Below are positions 47,712-56,382 of a stretch of DNA of 64,000 bases, one piece after another. Below the pieces are notes generated by a model. The model was not told the origin of the DNA, searched no databases, and was given only the letters and a program-made list of their open reading frames with translations. The stretch comes from Comamonas serinivorans (lineage in GTDB: Bacteria > Pseudomonadota > Gammaproteobacteria > Burkholderiales > Burkholderiaceae_C), in assembly GCF_002158865.1 (NCBI RefSeq), contig NZ_CP021455.1, forward strand, positions 1,922,001 to 1,986,000, in the 5' to 3' direction. Both the position numbers and the translations under genes were made by a program. Position 1 is the first letter of the stretch; each line of letters opens with the position of its first letter.

Positions 47712-48749
47712 TCAGATCGGCTCCAGCTTGACGCGCTTCATCATGGTTTCGGTGAAGGCGATCTCGCGCTGGAAGGACTGCGTGTAGTGCTCGCCGTCGC
47801 GTACATCGACCAGGCCGCCGTTGCGCTCCAGCGCGGTGACGAGGTCGGGTTTGCGCAGCACGGTCTCGAAGGTCTGGCGCAGGCGGGCGACGATCTCGGG
47901 CGGCGTGCCGGCCGGCACCGAGAGCCCGCCCCAGGACACCAGGTTCACGTTCGCCACGCCTTGCTCGGCCAGCGTGGGTACCTTGGGCAGGTGGGCGTTG
48001 CGTTGGGCGCTGGCCACGCCCAGCGCCAGCATCTTGCCGCTTTGCACAAAGGGGTAGGCCACCGAGAAAACGGGCGCGCCAAACGTGACCTGCTTGCCCA
48101 TGATGGCGTTCACCAGCTCCGAGGCCCCTTTGTAGGGGATGTGGTTGGCCTGCAGGTTCAGGCTGGACAGCAGCAGCTCCACGCCCAGGTGCGACGGCGT
48201 GCCCACGCCGCCCGAGCCATAGGTGATGGACCCGGCCTTGGCGCGCGCCACCAGATCGGCCAGCGTGCGGATGCCCGACTCGGGCTGCACCACGATCAGG
48301 ATGTCCGAGCGGGACATGCCCAGCACGTGCTGGAAGTCCTTGAACACGTCGAACCCCGGCTGCTTGTACACCCGCATGGCCGCCGCCATAGGCGAGCCCG
48401 AGTACAGCCAGGTGTAGCCATCGGCCGGGGCGCGGGCGACCAGGCGGGCCCCGATGTTGCCGCCCGCGCCGGGCCGGTTTTCGATCACCACGGGCTGGCC
48501 CAGCGCGGTGCCCACGGCTTCGGACAGGATGCGCGCCGACGAATCGGGGCCGGTGCCCGCCAGGTAGGGCACCACCCACTTGATGGGGCGGTTGGGCCAG
48601 GCGTCCGTCGGGCCCTGGGCCGCGGCGTGCAGCGCCGGCCAGGCGCCGGCACCGGTGGCCACGCCCAGGCGCAGCAGGTTGCGGCGCGACAGGTGCGCCG
48701 AGGCGAGTTCAGGGGGGTGGGCGACAAAAGCCTGGGACGAAGTGGACAT
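47712..48749 (-). CDS. Tripartite tricarboxylate transporter substrate-binding protein (Bug family)
   Basis: A periplasmic receptor of the TctC/Bug family, 345 residues, binding a carboxylate. The N-terminus SRRNLLRLGVATGAGAWPAL looks like a Tat-type signal (twin Arg). The Bug fold follows: PNRPIKWVVPYLAGTGPDSSARIL, ENRPGAGGNIGARLVARAPADGYTWLY, VPTLAEQGV. ATG 48749 has GGAG upstream. No TctA/TctB membrane genes are present here, as is common for Bug proteins in this order. Context suggests it captures the acid that the adjacent CoA ligase activates. Confidence 0.9.
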   Translation of the reverse strand: MSTSSQAFVAHPPELASAHLSRRNLLRLGVATGAGAWPALHAAAQGPTDAWPNRPIKWVVPYLAGTGPDSSARILSEAVGTALGQPVVIENRPGAGGNIGARLVARAPADGYTWLYSGSPMAAAMRVYKQPGFDVFKDFQHVLGMSRSDILIVVQPESGIRTLADLVARAKAGSITYGSGGVGTPSHLGVELLLSSLNLQANHIPYKGASELVNAIMGKQVTFGAPVFSVAYPFVQSGKMLALGVASAQRNAHLPKVPTLAEQGVANVNLVSWGGLSVPAGTPPEIVARLRQTFETVLRKPDLVTALERNGGLVDVRDGEHYTQSFQREIAFTETMMKRVKLEPI

Positions 48750-48799
48750 GTGCAAAGTCTCCGGGTGGCGGCGCTGGAACGTTGGCCGCTTCGTGTAAA

Positions 48800-48852
48800 A
48801 GGGTATGGGTGAGGCGCAGTTTTCAAAATGAAAGACAGCAGCTGATACAGGG
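48800..48852. repeat. Dispersed GTAT-N38-ATAC repeat, copy 18
   Basis: Left AGGGTATGGG (GTAT 48803-48806), right CTGATACAGG (ATAC 48845-48848), spacer 38. The inner part centres on GTTTTCAAAATGAAAGAC. It lies between the Bug receptor and acyl-CoA dehydrogenase genes. Confidence 0.75.
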
Positions 48853-48942
48853 GTGGGGCGTGTGGCCACACCCTGGCGCGGCCCGCCTGTCGCGCGGGCA
48901 TGGAACGCGGCGTGGCTTGGGCCGCCCAACCAACTCCGCGGC

Positions 48943-50187
48943 TCAGCCGGCCGGGGCCAGCAGCTCCTTGGCGATGGTGTTGCGCTGGATTTCGCTGGTG
49001 CCGGTCAGCACGCGGTACATGCGCAGCATGCGGAACAGGAACTCGACGCGCCGGCCCTGCACGATGCCTTCGCCACCATGCACCTGCACGGCCTGGTCGG
49101 CGATGCGGAACGCGGCTTCGGAGCAGAACAGCTTGCTCATCGAGGCCTGGGCGCGGGCGTCGATGCCCGCGTCCAGCGCGCGCGCTGTTTGCAGCATCAG
49201 CGAACGGGCGGCCTGCCAGTCGGTCGCCATGTCGGCCAGCATGTGCTGGATGGCCTGGAACTGCGCGATGCTGCGGCCGAACTGCTGGCGGCCGAGTGCG
49301 TAGTCGCGCGTGTCGCGCAACGCCACCTGCGCCAGGCCCAGCATGGCGGGGCAGTGCAGCAGCCGGTTCACCGTGATGCGGCCCAGGGCCAGGCCCAGGC
49401 CGCGGCCCGGCTCGCCGATCAGTTGCTCGGCCGTCACGCGCACGCCGTCCAGCGTGATGTCGCCGGTGTGGGATTGGCCGGCCATGGTCTTGTAGGTGCT
49501 GGTCACCGTCACGCCGGGGGCGTGCAGGTCGACGAAGAAGGCGCTGATTTCGCGCTGTGCGGCGTCCGCCTCGGCCGTGGAGGCGATCAGCACCGCCCAG
49601 TCGGCGAACGGCGAGCCCGAGATGAAGCGCTTTTGCCCCGTCAGCACCCAGCCGTCGCCGTCGCGCACGGCGCGCGTCTGCACGGCGCCCGCGTCCGAGC
49701 CGGCGCCGGCCTCGGTCATGGCAAAGCAGATGGCCTGCTCGGCGCGTGCCACTGGCTCGATCACGTGCGCCATCTGCCACGGCGTGGCCTGGCGCACCAG
49801 CGAGCCGATGCGCGGCGGGCCACTCAGCTCGCCCAGCACGTGCGGTGCAAAGGGCGAGCCGCTGGCGTAGATCGCCTCTTTGATGAGCACCTGGTCGAGC
49901 ACCGACAGCGCCTCGCCGCCCATGGCCTTGGGCAGGGTCATGCCGTAGAAGCCCAGCTCGCGCGAGCGTTGCCACACCTGCTTGAGCAGTGCCTTGCTGG
50001 GGCTGTTGTCGTGGCCGATGCGGTGCTCGCGGGCCAACTCGGCCAGCTCGCCGTGCAGGAAGGTGTGGAGGGCGGCGATCAGCTCGGCTGCGCGCGGCGA
50101 GCCCTCAAACGGCATCTGCAGCAGCGGCGCGGCGGGCTGGGCCTGGTCAGCGGTGGCCAACGAGGCCGAAGAGTCTTTGGCGTTCAT
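48943..50187 (-). CDS. Acyl-CoA dehydrogenase family protein
   Basis: A 414-residue FAD protein of the acyl-CoA dehydrogenase fold. Helical N-domain, then the FAD/substrate motif CFAMTEAGAGSDAGAV, the middle-domain KRFISGSPFADW, and the C-domain QFGRSIAQFQAIQHMLADM and QVHGGEGIV. At the place where most members have the catalytic Glu (YEGT), this one reads RVLTGTSEIQR. The alternative helix-G position is Asn (ITVNRLL). So the catalytic base is not obvious and the reaction may differ. It lies in a putative acid-degradation cluster. Confidence 0.88.
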   Translation of the reverse strand: MNAKDSSASLATADQAQPAAPLLQMPFEGSPRAAELIAALHTFLHGELAELAREHRIGHDNSPSKALLKQVWQRSRELGFYGMTLPKAMGGEALSVLDQVLIKEAIYASGSPFAPHVLGELSGPPRIGSLVRQATPWQMAHVIEPVARAEQAICFAMTEAGAGSDAGAVQTRAVRDGDGWVLTGQKRFISGSPFADWAVLIASTAEADAAQREISAFFVDLHAPGVTVTSTYKTMAGQSHTGDITLDGVRVTAEQLIGEPGRGLGLALGRITVNRLLHCPAMLGLAQVALRDTRDYALGRQQFGRSIAQFQAIQHMLADMATDWQAARSLMLQTARALDAGIDARAQASMSKLFCSEAAFRIADQAVQVHGGEGIVQGRRVEFLFRMLRMYRVLTGTSEIQRNTIAKELLAPAG

Positions 50188-50211
50188 GGGGCGTCCTTGT
50201 GAGGGTGGAGT

Positions 50212-50263
50212 GGAGTATTACCCGCTGCCAATGGAATGGCAGACGAGTTGTCCCAATACTGGG
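50212..50263. repeat. Dispersed GTAT-N37-ATAC repeat, copy 19
   Basis: Left GGAGTATTAC (GTAT 50215-50218), right CCAATACTGG (ATAC 50256-50259), spacer 37. Inner GCCA/TGGC is displaced to the left of centre. It lies between the acyl-CoA dehydrogenase and ligase genes. Confidence 0.7.
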
Positions 50264-50292
50264 TGGTGAGGAAATGAGGTCCGTATCAGGTG

Positions 50293-51921
50293 TCAGTTGA
50301 CCTTGCGGCTGAGGCTGGCCCAGTAGGGCGCCTGCACCGACTTGCGCATGACCTTGCCATTGGGGTTCTTGGGCAGGGCCTCCACGAACTCGATGTGGCG
50401 CGGGCGCTTGAAGCCGCCCAGGCGCTCGGCGCAGAAGCGGTCCAGCGCCTCCAGGTCGGGCGCCTGGCCGGGCTTGAGCACGATGTGCGCGGCCACGGCC
50501 TCGCCCCATTTGTCGTCGGGGATGGCGAACACGCAGGCATCGGCCACGCTGGTGTGCTCGTACAGCACGGCCTCGACCTCAGACGGGTAGACGTTGAAAC
50601 CGCCCGAGATCACCATGTCTTTTTTGCGGTCGACGATGTAGACGAAGCCCTCGTCGTCCATGCGCGCCAGGTCGCCCGTGTGGTAGCGGCCGTTCTTCAG
50701 CACCTCGGCCGTCAGCTCGGGGGCGCGCCAGTATCCGGCGAACACGTCTGCGCCACCAACGACGATTTCACCAATTTCCCCTTGAGCCACCGGGTTGCCG
50801 GCATCGTCCACGATGTCCACGCGCGATTCGAGGAAGGGGCGGCCGCACGAGGCCAGGCGCTCGGGCATCGCGCTGCGGGCAAACAGGTGGTCCTGCACGG
50901 TCAGCGCGCACACGCCCGAAGTGGTTTCGCCAGCGCCATAGCCCTGGCTCAGGATGGGACCGAAACGGTCCATGGCCTGCAGGATGCGGGCGGGCGCCAT
51001 GGGGGCGGCGCCGTAGCCCAGGCGCAGCAGGTCGGGCAGCGGGCGGTACTGGTTCTGGGTTTCGGCCAGCAGCATGCCCACCATGGTGGGCACCATGAAG
51101 GTGTGCGTGACGCGCAAGGCCTTCATGTCGGCCAGGAAGCGCGCGGGCTCGAAACCCGAGAACAGGTGGATGGTGGCGCCCTGGCACAGCGTGGGCACCA
51201 TCTGCATGCCCGAGGCGTGGGTGACCGGCCCGACCAGGCCCAGCACGTGGCCGGGCAACATGGCCTCGCCGCGCATCAGGAACTTGCGCAACTGCGCCAG
51301 GCGGTTGCCGAAGGTCTGCATGGCGGCCTTGAGCACGCCGGAGGAGCCCGAGGTGTAGTGCAGCACGGCGACCTCGTGCTCGCGCACGGCCACGGGCGTG
51401 AAGGCGTCGCTGGCGCGCGCCAGCAGGCCTTCGTAGTCGGTGTCGCCCGTGCCGTCGACGCGCACCAGCGGCAGCGCCGGGTTGGGCAGGTGGGCGCGGA
51501 TCTGCTCGGCGCGCTGGCCCGTGGTGATGATGAGGGCGGCGTCGCTGTTGGCGGTGATGTCGCCCACCTCGCGCGGGGACAGGCGGGCGTTGAACGGCGC
51601 CTTGATCAGCCCGGCCTTGTAGCAGGCCAGCTCGATCTCGACGATCTCGACGCAATTCGCCAGGTAGATGCCCACGCGGTCGCCGCGGCGCAGGCCCAGG
51701 GCCAACAGGGCGTTGGCCAGGCGGTTCGAGCGCCGCTCCAGCTCGCCATAGGTGACGGCGCGCGTGGCGCTGGTGACGGCCCATTGCCGCGCGTGCAGGC
51801 GGCAGCTGCGGGCCACCAGTTCGCCCACGTTGGCCACCGGCTGGCCCAGCGCCAGGCCGTGGGCGGTGTCCGGCGCGGAGACGGCGGGGTGGGGGGCGAG
51901 GGCAGAAGCGCTGGTGGGCAT
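50293..51921 (-). CDS. AMP-dependent acid-CoA ligase
   Basis: Activates a carboxylic acid to its CoA ester. The 542 residues carry the P-loop YTSGSSGVLKAAMQT, GYGAGETTSGV, YHTGDLARMDDEGFVYIVDRKKDM, and the C-terminal catalytic Lys in PKNPNGKVMRK. The P-loop lacks the usual PKGV (it is VLKAAM), a mild oddity. It is next to the acyl-CoA dehydrogenase and downstream of the LysR gene, so the pair probably starts beta-oxidation-like breakdown of the imported acid. Substrate unknown. Confidence 0.88.
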   Translation of the reverse strand: MPTSASALAPHPAVSAPDTAHGLALGQPVANVGELVARSCRLHARQWAVTSATRAVTYGELERRSNRLANALLALGLRRGDRVGIYLANCVEIVEIELACYKAGLIKAPFNARLSPREVGDITANSDAALIITTGQRAEQIRAHLPNPALPLVRVDGTGDTDYEGLLARASDAFTPVAVREHEVAVLHYTSGSSGVLKAAMQTFGNRLAQLRKFLMRGEAMLPGHVLGLVGPVTHASGMQMVPTLCQGATIHLFSGFEPARFLADMKALRVTHTFMVPTMVGMLLAETQNQYRPLPDLLRLGYGAAPMAPARILQAMDRFGPILSQGYGAGETTSGVCALTVQDHLFARSAMPERLASCGRPFLESRVDIVDDAGNPVAQGEIGEIVVGGADVFAGYWRAPELTAEVLKNGRYHTGDLARMDDEGFVYIVDRKKDMVISGGFNVYPSEVEAVLYEHTSVADACVFAIPDDKWGEAVAAHIVLKPGQAPDLEALDRFCAERLGGFKRPRHIEFVEALPKNPNGKVMRKSVQAPYWASLSRKVN

Positions 51922-52174
51922 GGGAACAATCCTTGAACGCGCTGTGCACCATGCACAGCCTGTGGGTGGACTGTTCCAGAGATGAGGCGGTCAGAGGAAA
52001 TACCGTTTGTTGATCTGAGGTCATCACTGAAAGTGATGTCTGGCCGACGATGAGGTCACCGTGCAGTGACCCCCTCGCGCAAGCCTGCCGATGGCGCCGG
52101 CCCGTTCGCTCTGCTTGGCGTTCGGCGTCTGGCCAGCGTCCATCGCGGGGCATGCCGCCGCGAGAGCGCTCGCG

Positions 52175-53188
52175 CTACAGCGGCGTGGCGCGCCAGATGC
52201 CTTGCCGCATCAGGTCCTGTGCATGGTCGGCCAGCGCCTGGGCCACGGCTTGGGTGGCGGCGTCCTGCGCGCGCCTGGCCTGCACCGCCAGGGTGTACTG
52301 GCGCCGCAGCACGGGGGCGACGACCTGGGCCACCAGCCAGCGGCCTGGACCTGAGCCTTGGCGCTGCCGCGCCTGCGGTTCGGCATCGGCCAGTTGCGGC
52401 CACAGCCAGGGCGGCACGTCGGTGAGCGAGCAGGCGGGCGTGAAGGTGAAACCGGCGCCGCACTGGTACAGCGAGCGGATCACGCGCGCGGAGTCGTGTT
52501 CGTGCACGATGTTCAGCCGCAGGCCCTGGGCCTCGGCGGCGGCTTCGACGGCCTGCCGGATGGCGTAGCGGCGCGGCTGCAGCACCAGCGGCAGGCCGGC
52601 CGCGTCGGCAAACGCCATGGCGGGCAGGCTGCTGCCGGCCTGGGGCTGCAGCAGGGGCGCCACGCGGCCATCGTGGTCTTGGCCGCAGATGTACATGGCC
52701 TCTTCGGCCAGCGGCGTGCAGACCAGGTCGCCCGGCGACGGGGCATCGACGAGGATGGCCAGGTCGGCGCGGCCGTCGAGCATGGCTTTGTGCACCGTGA
52801 GGCTGAGGCCGTCGATGACGAAGACGCGCACGCGCGGGTGCTGGTCGCGCAGCCGGGCGATCACCGGGCCCAGCAGCAGCGTGGTGAGCAGAAAGGGCAC
52901 GGCCACGGTGACCGAACCCTCGGGACCCTGGGGCACGTGCTTGATGCGTTCGCGCATGGCGTCGGCATCGGACAGCAGGCGGCGCGCGTCCTCGTAGAGC
53001 TGGCTGCCCGCTGGCGTGGGCGTGACGCCCGCGTGGCTGCGCTCCAGCAGTTGCGCACCCAGCTCGCCTTCGAGCTTCTTGATCTGCGCGGTGAGCGCGG
53101 GCTGCGCCACGTACAGCGAGTGCGCGGCGCGCGACAGGCTGCCGGCTTCGACGACGGCGATGAAGTAGCGCAGCGCTCGCAGGTCCAT
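52175..53188 (-). CDS. LysR-family transcriptional regulator
   Basis: A 337-residue regulator. The N-terminal helix-turn-helix is MDLRALRYFIAVVEAGSLSRAAHSLYVAQPALTAQIKKLE; an effector domain of two periplasmic-binding-like halves follows (GSVTVAVPFLLTTLLL onward). It is the first gene of the minus-strand series leading to the ligase and dehydrogenases, separated by 253 nt from the ligase, and is the likely regulator of that cluster. A C-terminal extension of about 30 residues beyond typical members is Gln/Ala-rich. Confidence 0.92.
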   Translation of the reverse strand: MDLRALRYFIAVVEAGSLSRAAHSLYVAQPALTAQIKKLEGELGAQLLERSHAGVTPTPAGSQLYEDARRLLSDADAMRERIKHVPQGPEGSVTVAVPFLLTTLLLGPVIARLRDQHPRVRVFVIDGLSLTVHKAMLDGRADLAILVDAPSPGDLVCTPLAEEAMYICGQDHDGRVAPLLQPQAGSSLPAMAFADAAGLPLVLQPRRYAIRQAVEAAAEAQGLRLNIVHEHDSARVIRSLYQCGAGFTFTPACSLTDVPPWLWPQLADAEPQARQRQGSGPGRWLVAQVVAPVLRRQYTLAVQARRAQDAATQAVAQALADHAQDLMRQGIWRATPL

Positions 53189-53549
53189 GGGGGTGGCTCA
53201 ACAGGTGTATGGAGGTGTTGGCGATGATGTCACATCGGACCGGCAGGGGTACTGATGGGCTCGGCTCGGATCGCCGAAACGACAGGCAATGCAAGGTGTC
53301 GCCGTGCGAATGGGCAGCGGGTCGTGTGGGTCGCCGCCCCTGGGTTGAGTTGGACCGTGCCCCCGCCGCGTAGGCGGCGTGGGTGGCGCAGGCGGCGGTT
53401 TCATGCGCCCCAGGGCTGCAGTCATGGGTGACGCGAGACCAACCTGGGGGCCGTCGCCTGCCATGCGGCTGCGGTGGCAAGCCGCGCTGGTGCATGCGAC
53501 ACCACCCGAAACCTGCGCACCTTGGCGCCCGCGCATGCCGCCAGCGGCG
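53189..53549. other. Region between prmB and the LysR gene
   Basis: About 361 nt containing repeat copy 20 (53203-53256), immediately upstream of the LysR start. The remainder is GC-rich with no gene that I can support. Confidence 0.5.
53203..53256. repeat. Dispersed GTAT-N38-GTAC repeat, copy 20
   Basis: Left AGGTGTATGG (GTAT 53207-53210), right GGGGTACTG (GTAC 53249-53252), spacer 38, inner CGATG/CATCG. It lies 15 nt upstream of the LysR start codon. Confidence 0.75.
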
Positions 53550-54446
53550 TCAGCCTGGCGCGTTTACCAGGTCCTCGCGTGTCAGCAGCAGCACCTGGTC
53601 TTCGCCGGCGCTGGTGTCCAGCCACACCGGGGCCAGGTGGGGAAAGGCGGCCTCGAAGTGCGAGCGCTCGTGGCCGATCTCGAGCACCAGCACCCCGCGC
53701 GGTGCCAGCCGGCCGGGCAACTCGCGCAGCAGCGCGCGCACGAAGTCCATGCCATCGGTGCTGCCGGCGGTGTTGCCGTCCAGGGCCAGGGCGGGTTCGG
53801 CGCGGAACTCGGCCGGCAGCGCCGCCATGCTGGCGGCGTTGACGTAGGGCGGGTTGCACAGCACGAGGTCAAACGGGCCGGGCAGGGCGGCCAAGCCGTC
53901 GGATTCGACCAGGGCGATGCGCGCATCCAGGTGATGCTGGCCGACGTTGATGCGCGCCACCTGCAGCGCATCGGGCGAGATGTCGGCGCCGGTGACCTGG
54001 GTGTCGGGGTAGGTGAGGGCGGCGATCACGGCCAGGCTGCCGTTGCCGGTGCACAGGTCCAGCACCCGCTGCGTGTGCTCACCCAGCCAGGGGTCGATGC
54101 TGCCATCGACCAGCAGCTCGGCGATGAAGCTGCGCGGGATGATGACGCGCTCGTCGACATAGAACGGCAGGCCCTGCAGCCAGGCCTGGCGTGTGAGGTA
54201 GGCCGCAGGCTGGCGCGTGGCGATGCGCTGCTCGATCAGGGCGCCGATGTCGCGCAGCTGCTCGGGCGTGAGCACGCGGCCGCCATCGGCACCGTCGGGG
54301 CCGAGGTCGGTGTCCAGCGGCAAGCCCAGGCGCCACAGCACCAGCCACGCGGCTTCGTCGAAGGCGCCCAGCGTGCCCTGGCCAAAGGCCACGCCAGCGT
54401 GGTCCAGGCGCCGCGCCTGCGCGGTGATGGCGTCGATCAAGGTCAT
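53550..54446 (-). CDS. prmB: Ribosomal protein L3 N5-glutamine methyltransferase
   Basis: SAM-dependent methylation of a Gln side chain in 50S protein L3. In 298 residues the N-terminal helical domain (MTLIDAITAQARRLDHAGV) is followed by a Rossmann methyltransferase with VLDLCTGNGSLAVIAA and the Gln-binding NPPY motif (LVLCNPPYV). The N-domain and length fit PrmB better than PrmC. It follows dapE, an arrangement I read as cotranscription across a 91-nt gap that is mostly repeat copy 21. Confidence 0.93.
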   Translation of the reverse strand: MTLIDAITAQARRLDHAGVAFGQGTLGAFDEAAWLVLWRLGLPLDTDLGPDGADGGRVLTPEQLRDIGALIEQRIATRQPAAYLTRQAWLQGLPFYVDERVIIPRSFIAELLVDGSIDPWLGEHTQRVLDLCTGNGSLAVIAALTYPDTQVTGADISPDALQVARINVGQHHLDARIALVESDGLAALPGPFDLVLCNPPYVNAASMAALPAEFRAEPALALDGNTAGSTDGMDFVRALLRELPGRLAPRGVLVLEIGHERSHFEAAFPHLAPVWLDTSAGEDQVLLLTREDLVNAPG

Positions 54447-54471
54447 GAGAAGAAGGCGCGAAAGAAAGAGA

Positions 54472-54525
54472 AGGGGTATGTGGCCATGGCCGATGGTTTG
54501 TCATCGGCCATGGCGGCATACTGTT
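54472..54525. repeat. Dispersed GTAT-N38-ATAC repeat, copy 21 (best hairpin)
   Basis: Outer AGGGGTATG and CATACTGTT (GTAT 54476-54479, ATAC 54518-54521), spacer 38. The inner arms CCATGGCCGATG and CATCGGCCATGG are a perfect 12-bp stem with loop GTTTGT. It fills the gap between dapE and prmB. Confidence 0.92.
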
Positions 54526-54537
54526 GTGGAGTGGCGT

Positions 54538-55689
54538 TCAGCCGGCCAGCAGGTCCAGCGTGCGCTGGTAGATGGCCGTCAGCGGTTCGATGTCGGCCAG
54601 CGCGATGTGTTCGTCGATCTTGTGGATGCTGGCGTTGCAGGGCCCCAGCTCGAGCACCTGCGGGCACCAGGTGGCGATGAAGCGGCCATCGCTGGTGCCG
54701 CCGGTGGTCGACAGCTCGGTCGTCACGCCAGTTTCCGCGAGGATGGCGGCCTGCACGGCGTTCACCAGCGTGCCGGGCTCGGTCAGGAACGGGCGGCCGC
54801 CGATGGTCCAGTGCAGCTCGTAGTCCAGGCCATGCTGGTCGAGCACGGCCTGCAGGCGCTGCTGCAGGCTTTCGGGCGTGGATTCGGTGCAGAAGCGGAA
54901 GTTGAAGTCGACCACGCACTGGCCGGGGATCACGTTGCTGGCGCCGGTGCCGGCGTGGATGTTGCTCACCTGCCAGCTGGTGGGCGGGAAAAAGGCGTTG
55001 CCCCGGTCCCATTCGATGGCGACCAGGTCGGCCAACGCGGGTGCCAGCAGGTGGATGGGGTTTTGGGCCAGGTGCGGGTAGGCGATGTGGCCTTGCACAC
55101 CCTTGACGACCAGGCGGCCGCTCATGGTGCCGCGGCGGCCGTTCTTGATCATGTCGCCCACGCGGTCCACCGACGTGGGTTCCCCCACGATGCAGTAGTC
55201 GGCCACTTCGCCCCGCGCACGCAGGTGCTCGACCACCACGGTGGTGCCGTCGACGGCCGGACCTTCCTCGTCGCTGGTCAGCAACAAGGCCAGGCCCAGC
55301 GGCGTGTCGGGCCGCGCGGCCAGGTGCTGCGCCATGGCCACGACCATGGCGGCGATGGAGGTCTTCATGTCGGCCGCGCCACGGCCGTAGAGCTTGCCGT
55401 CGCGCACCGTGGGCGTGAACGGGTCCGAGGTCCATTCCGTCAGCGGGCCCGTGGGCACCACGTCGGTGTGGCCGGCGAACACCAGCGTGGCGTGCGGGCC
55501 GCCGTGGGCCGGGGTCCGCTTGGCCCAGAGGTTGGAGACCACCTGGCCCTCGGGGCCTGAATCGATGCGTTCGCAGACAAAGCCCAGCGGCGCCAGGTGC
55601 GCGACGATGAGGTCCAGGCATCCGGCATCCGTCGGCGTGACGGATGGGCGGGCGATCAGCTGTTCGGTCAGGGTCTGGGTGGGGGACAT
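54538..55689 (-). CDS. dapE: Succinyl-diaminopimelate desuccinylase
   Basis: Removes succinate from N-succinyl-LL-diaminopimelate in lysine/peptidoglycan precursor synthesis. The 383-residue M20 metalloprotein has FAGHTDVVPTGP (metal His and Asp), YGRGAADMKTSIAAM, the Glu pair TSDEEGPA, GEPTSVDRVGD, and the final His in NASIHKIDEHI. ATG 55689 starts MSPTQTLTEQLIARPSVTP; the frame is open further upstream but that part lacks family character. dapD and dapC lie upstream on the same strand. Confidence 0.96.
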   Translation of the reverse strand: MSPTQTLTEQLIARPSVTPTDAGCLDLIVAHLAPLGFVCERIDSGPEGQVVSNLWAKRTPAHGGPHATLVFAGHTDVVPTGPLTEWTSDPFTPTVRDGKLYGRGAADMKTSIAAMVVAMAQHLAARPDTPLGLALLLTSDEEGPAVDGTTVVVEHLRARGEVADYCIVGEPTSVDRVGDMIKNGRRGTMSGRLVVKGVQGHIAYPHLAQNPIHLLAPALADLVAIEWDRGNAFFPPTSWQVSNIHAGTGASNVIPGQCVVDFNFRFCTESTPESLQQRLQAVLDQHGLDYELHWTIGGRPFLTEPGTLVNAVQAAILAETGVTTELSTTGGTSDGRFIATWCPQVLELGPCNASIHKIDEHIALADIEPLTAIYQRTLDLLAG

Positions 55690-56382
55690 GGGCGGGCGGG
55701 TAGGGAGGTCTAGAGGCCAGGCGAGGCCTCGAGCCCCCGATTGTCGTTCACGCGGGCCCGCCGGGTTGCCGCGTGCGCCGCCTGCACCTGGCGTGGCTGG
55801 CTCGAACGTCCCGGCGATCAGGGCTGTGATCGCCGGGTCGGCCTGGCGGCGCGCTTGCGACATGGGACCCGGCCACGCGTCCGCGCCACGCATCCATTGC
55901 ACCAGCCCCCTGGTGCGGGGGTAGAGCTGCGCCTGCCTGACGGCGCGGCGCGCGGCGCTGGTGCCGCGCCACCTGTCGTTTCGGACGTGGGGGCCAGAGC
56001 GGGGGCGAAGGCAGCCTGGCTGTTGGGGAGCGCACCACGTGCATGCAAGATCCGCGGCTCGCGCTTCCCGGCGTAAGCGGGCATCACGTGAGGATTGGGC
56101 TGGCAGTATGCGGGTGTTGCCGTTTCAAAGTAAACGCATGGCGATGGATACTGCGATGGCTGCCGGTGTACCTTGGCCTGAGCGATGTCACCGGCCTCGC
56201 CGTGCCGGCACCACCGGGGCTGGGCGCGCCGATGGACGTTGCGCGAATGCGCCGGTCGGGTGACCCGTGACCATGCGCCTGTTCGATCACCGGATGGCCG
56301 GGGCCACAATGGCCCAGGGGGCGCCCGCTGGATGCCTCGCGGCGTCGGATCCCTCGTGGGCGGGCGTCGCGGCCTCAGGCTG
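55690..56382. other. Region between the PilT/PilU gene and dapE
   Basis: About 693 nt. It contains repeat copy 22 (56102-56155). A minus-strand frame continuous with dapE reads RRAVRQAQLYPRTRGLVQWM and on; it is plausibly protein-like but has no clear start or family, so I do not call a gene. Otherwise nothing recognisable. Confidence 0.45.
56102..56155. repeat. Dispersed GTAT-N38-ATAC repeat, copy 22
   Basis: Arms GGCAGTATGCGG and GGATACTGC (GTAT 56106-56109, ATAC 56148-56151), spacer 38, inner CGTTT/AAACG with loop CAAAGT. Confidence 0.9.

Noticed and set aside
55700..55990. Upstream extension of dapE as a separate or fused gene
   Set aside because: The frame is open and mildly protein-like but has no recognisable domain, start or ribosome site; dapE has a good start at 55689.
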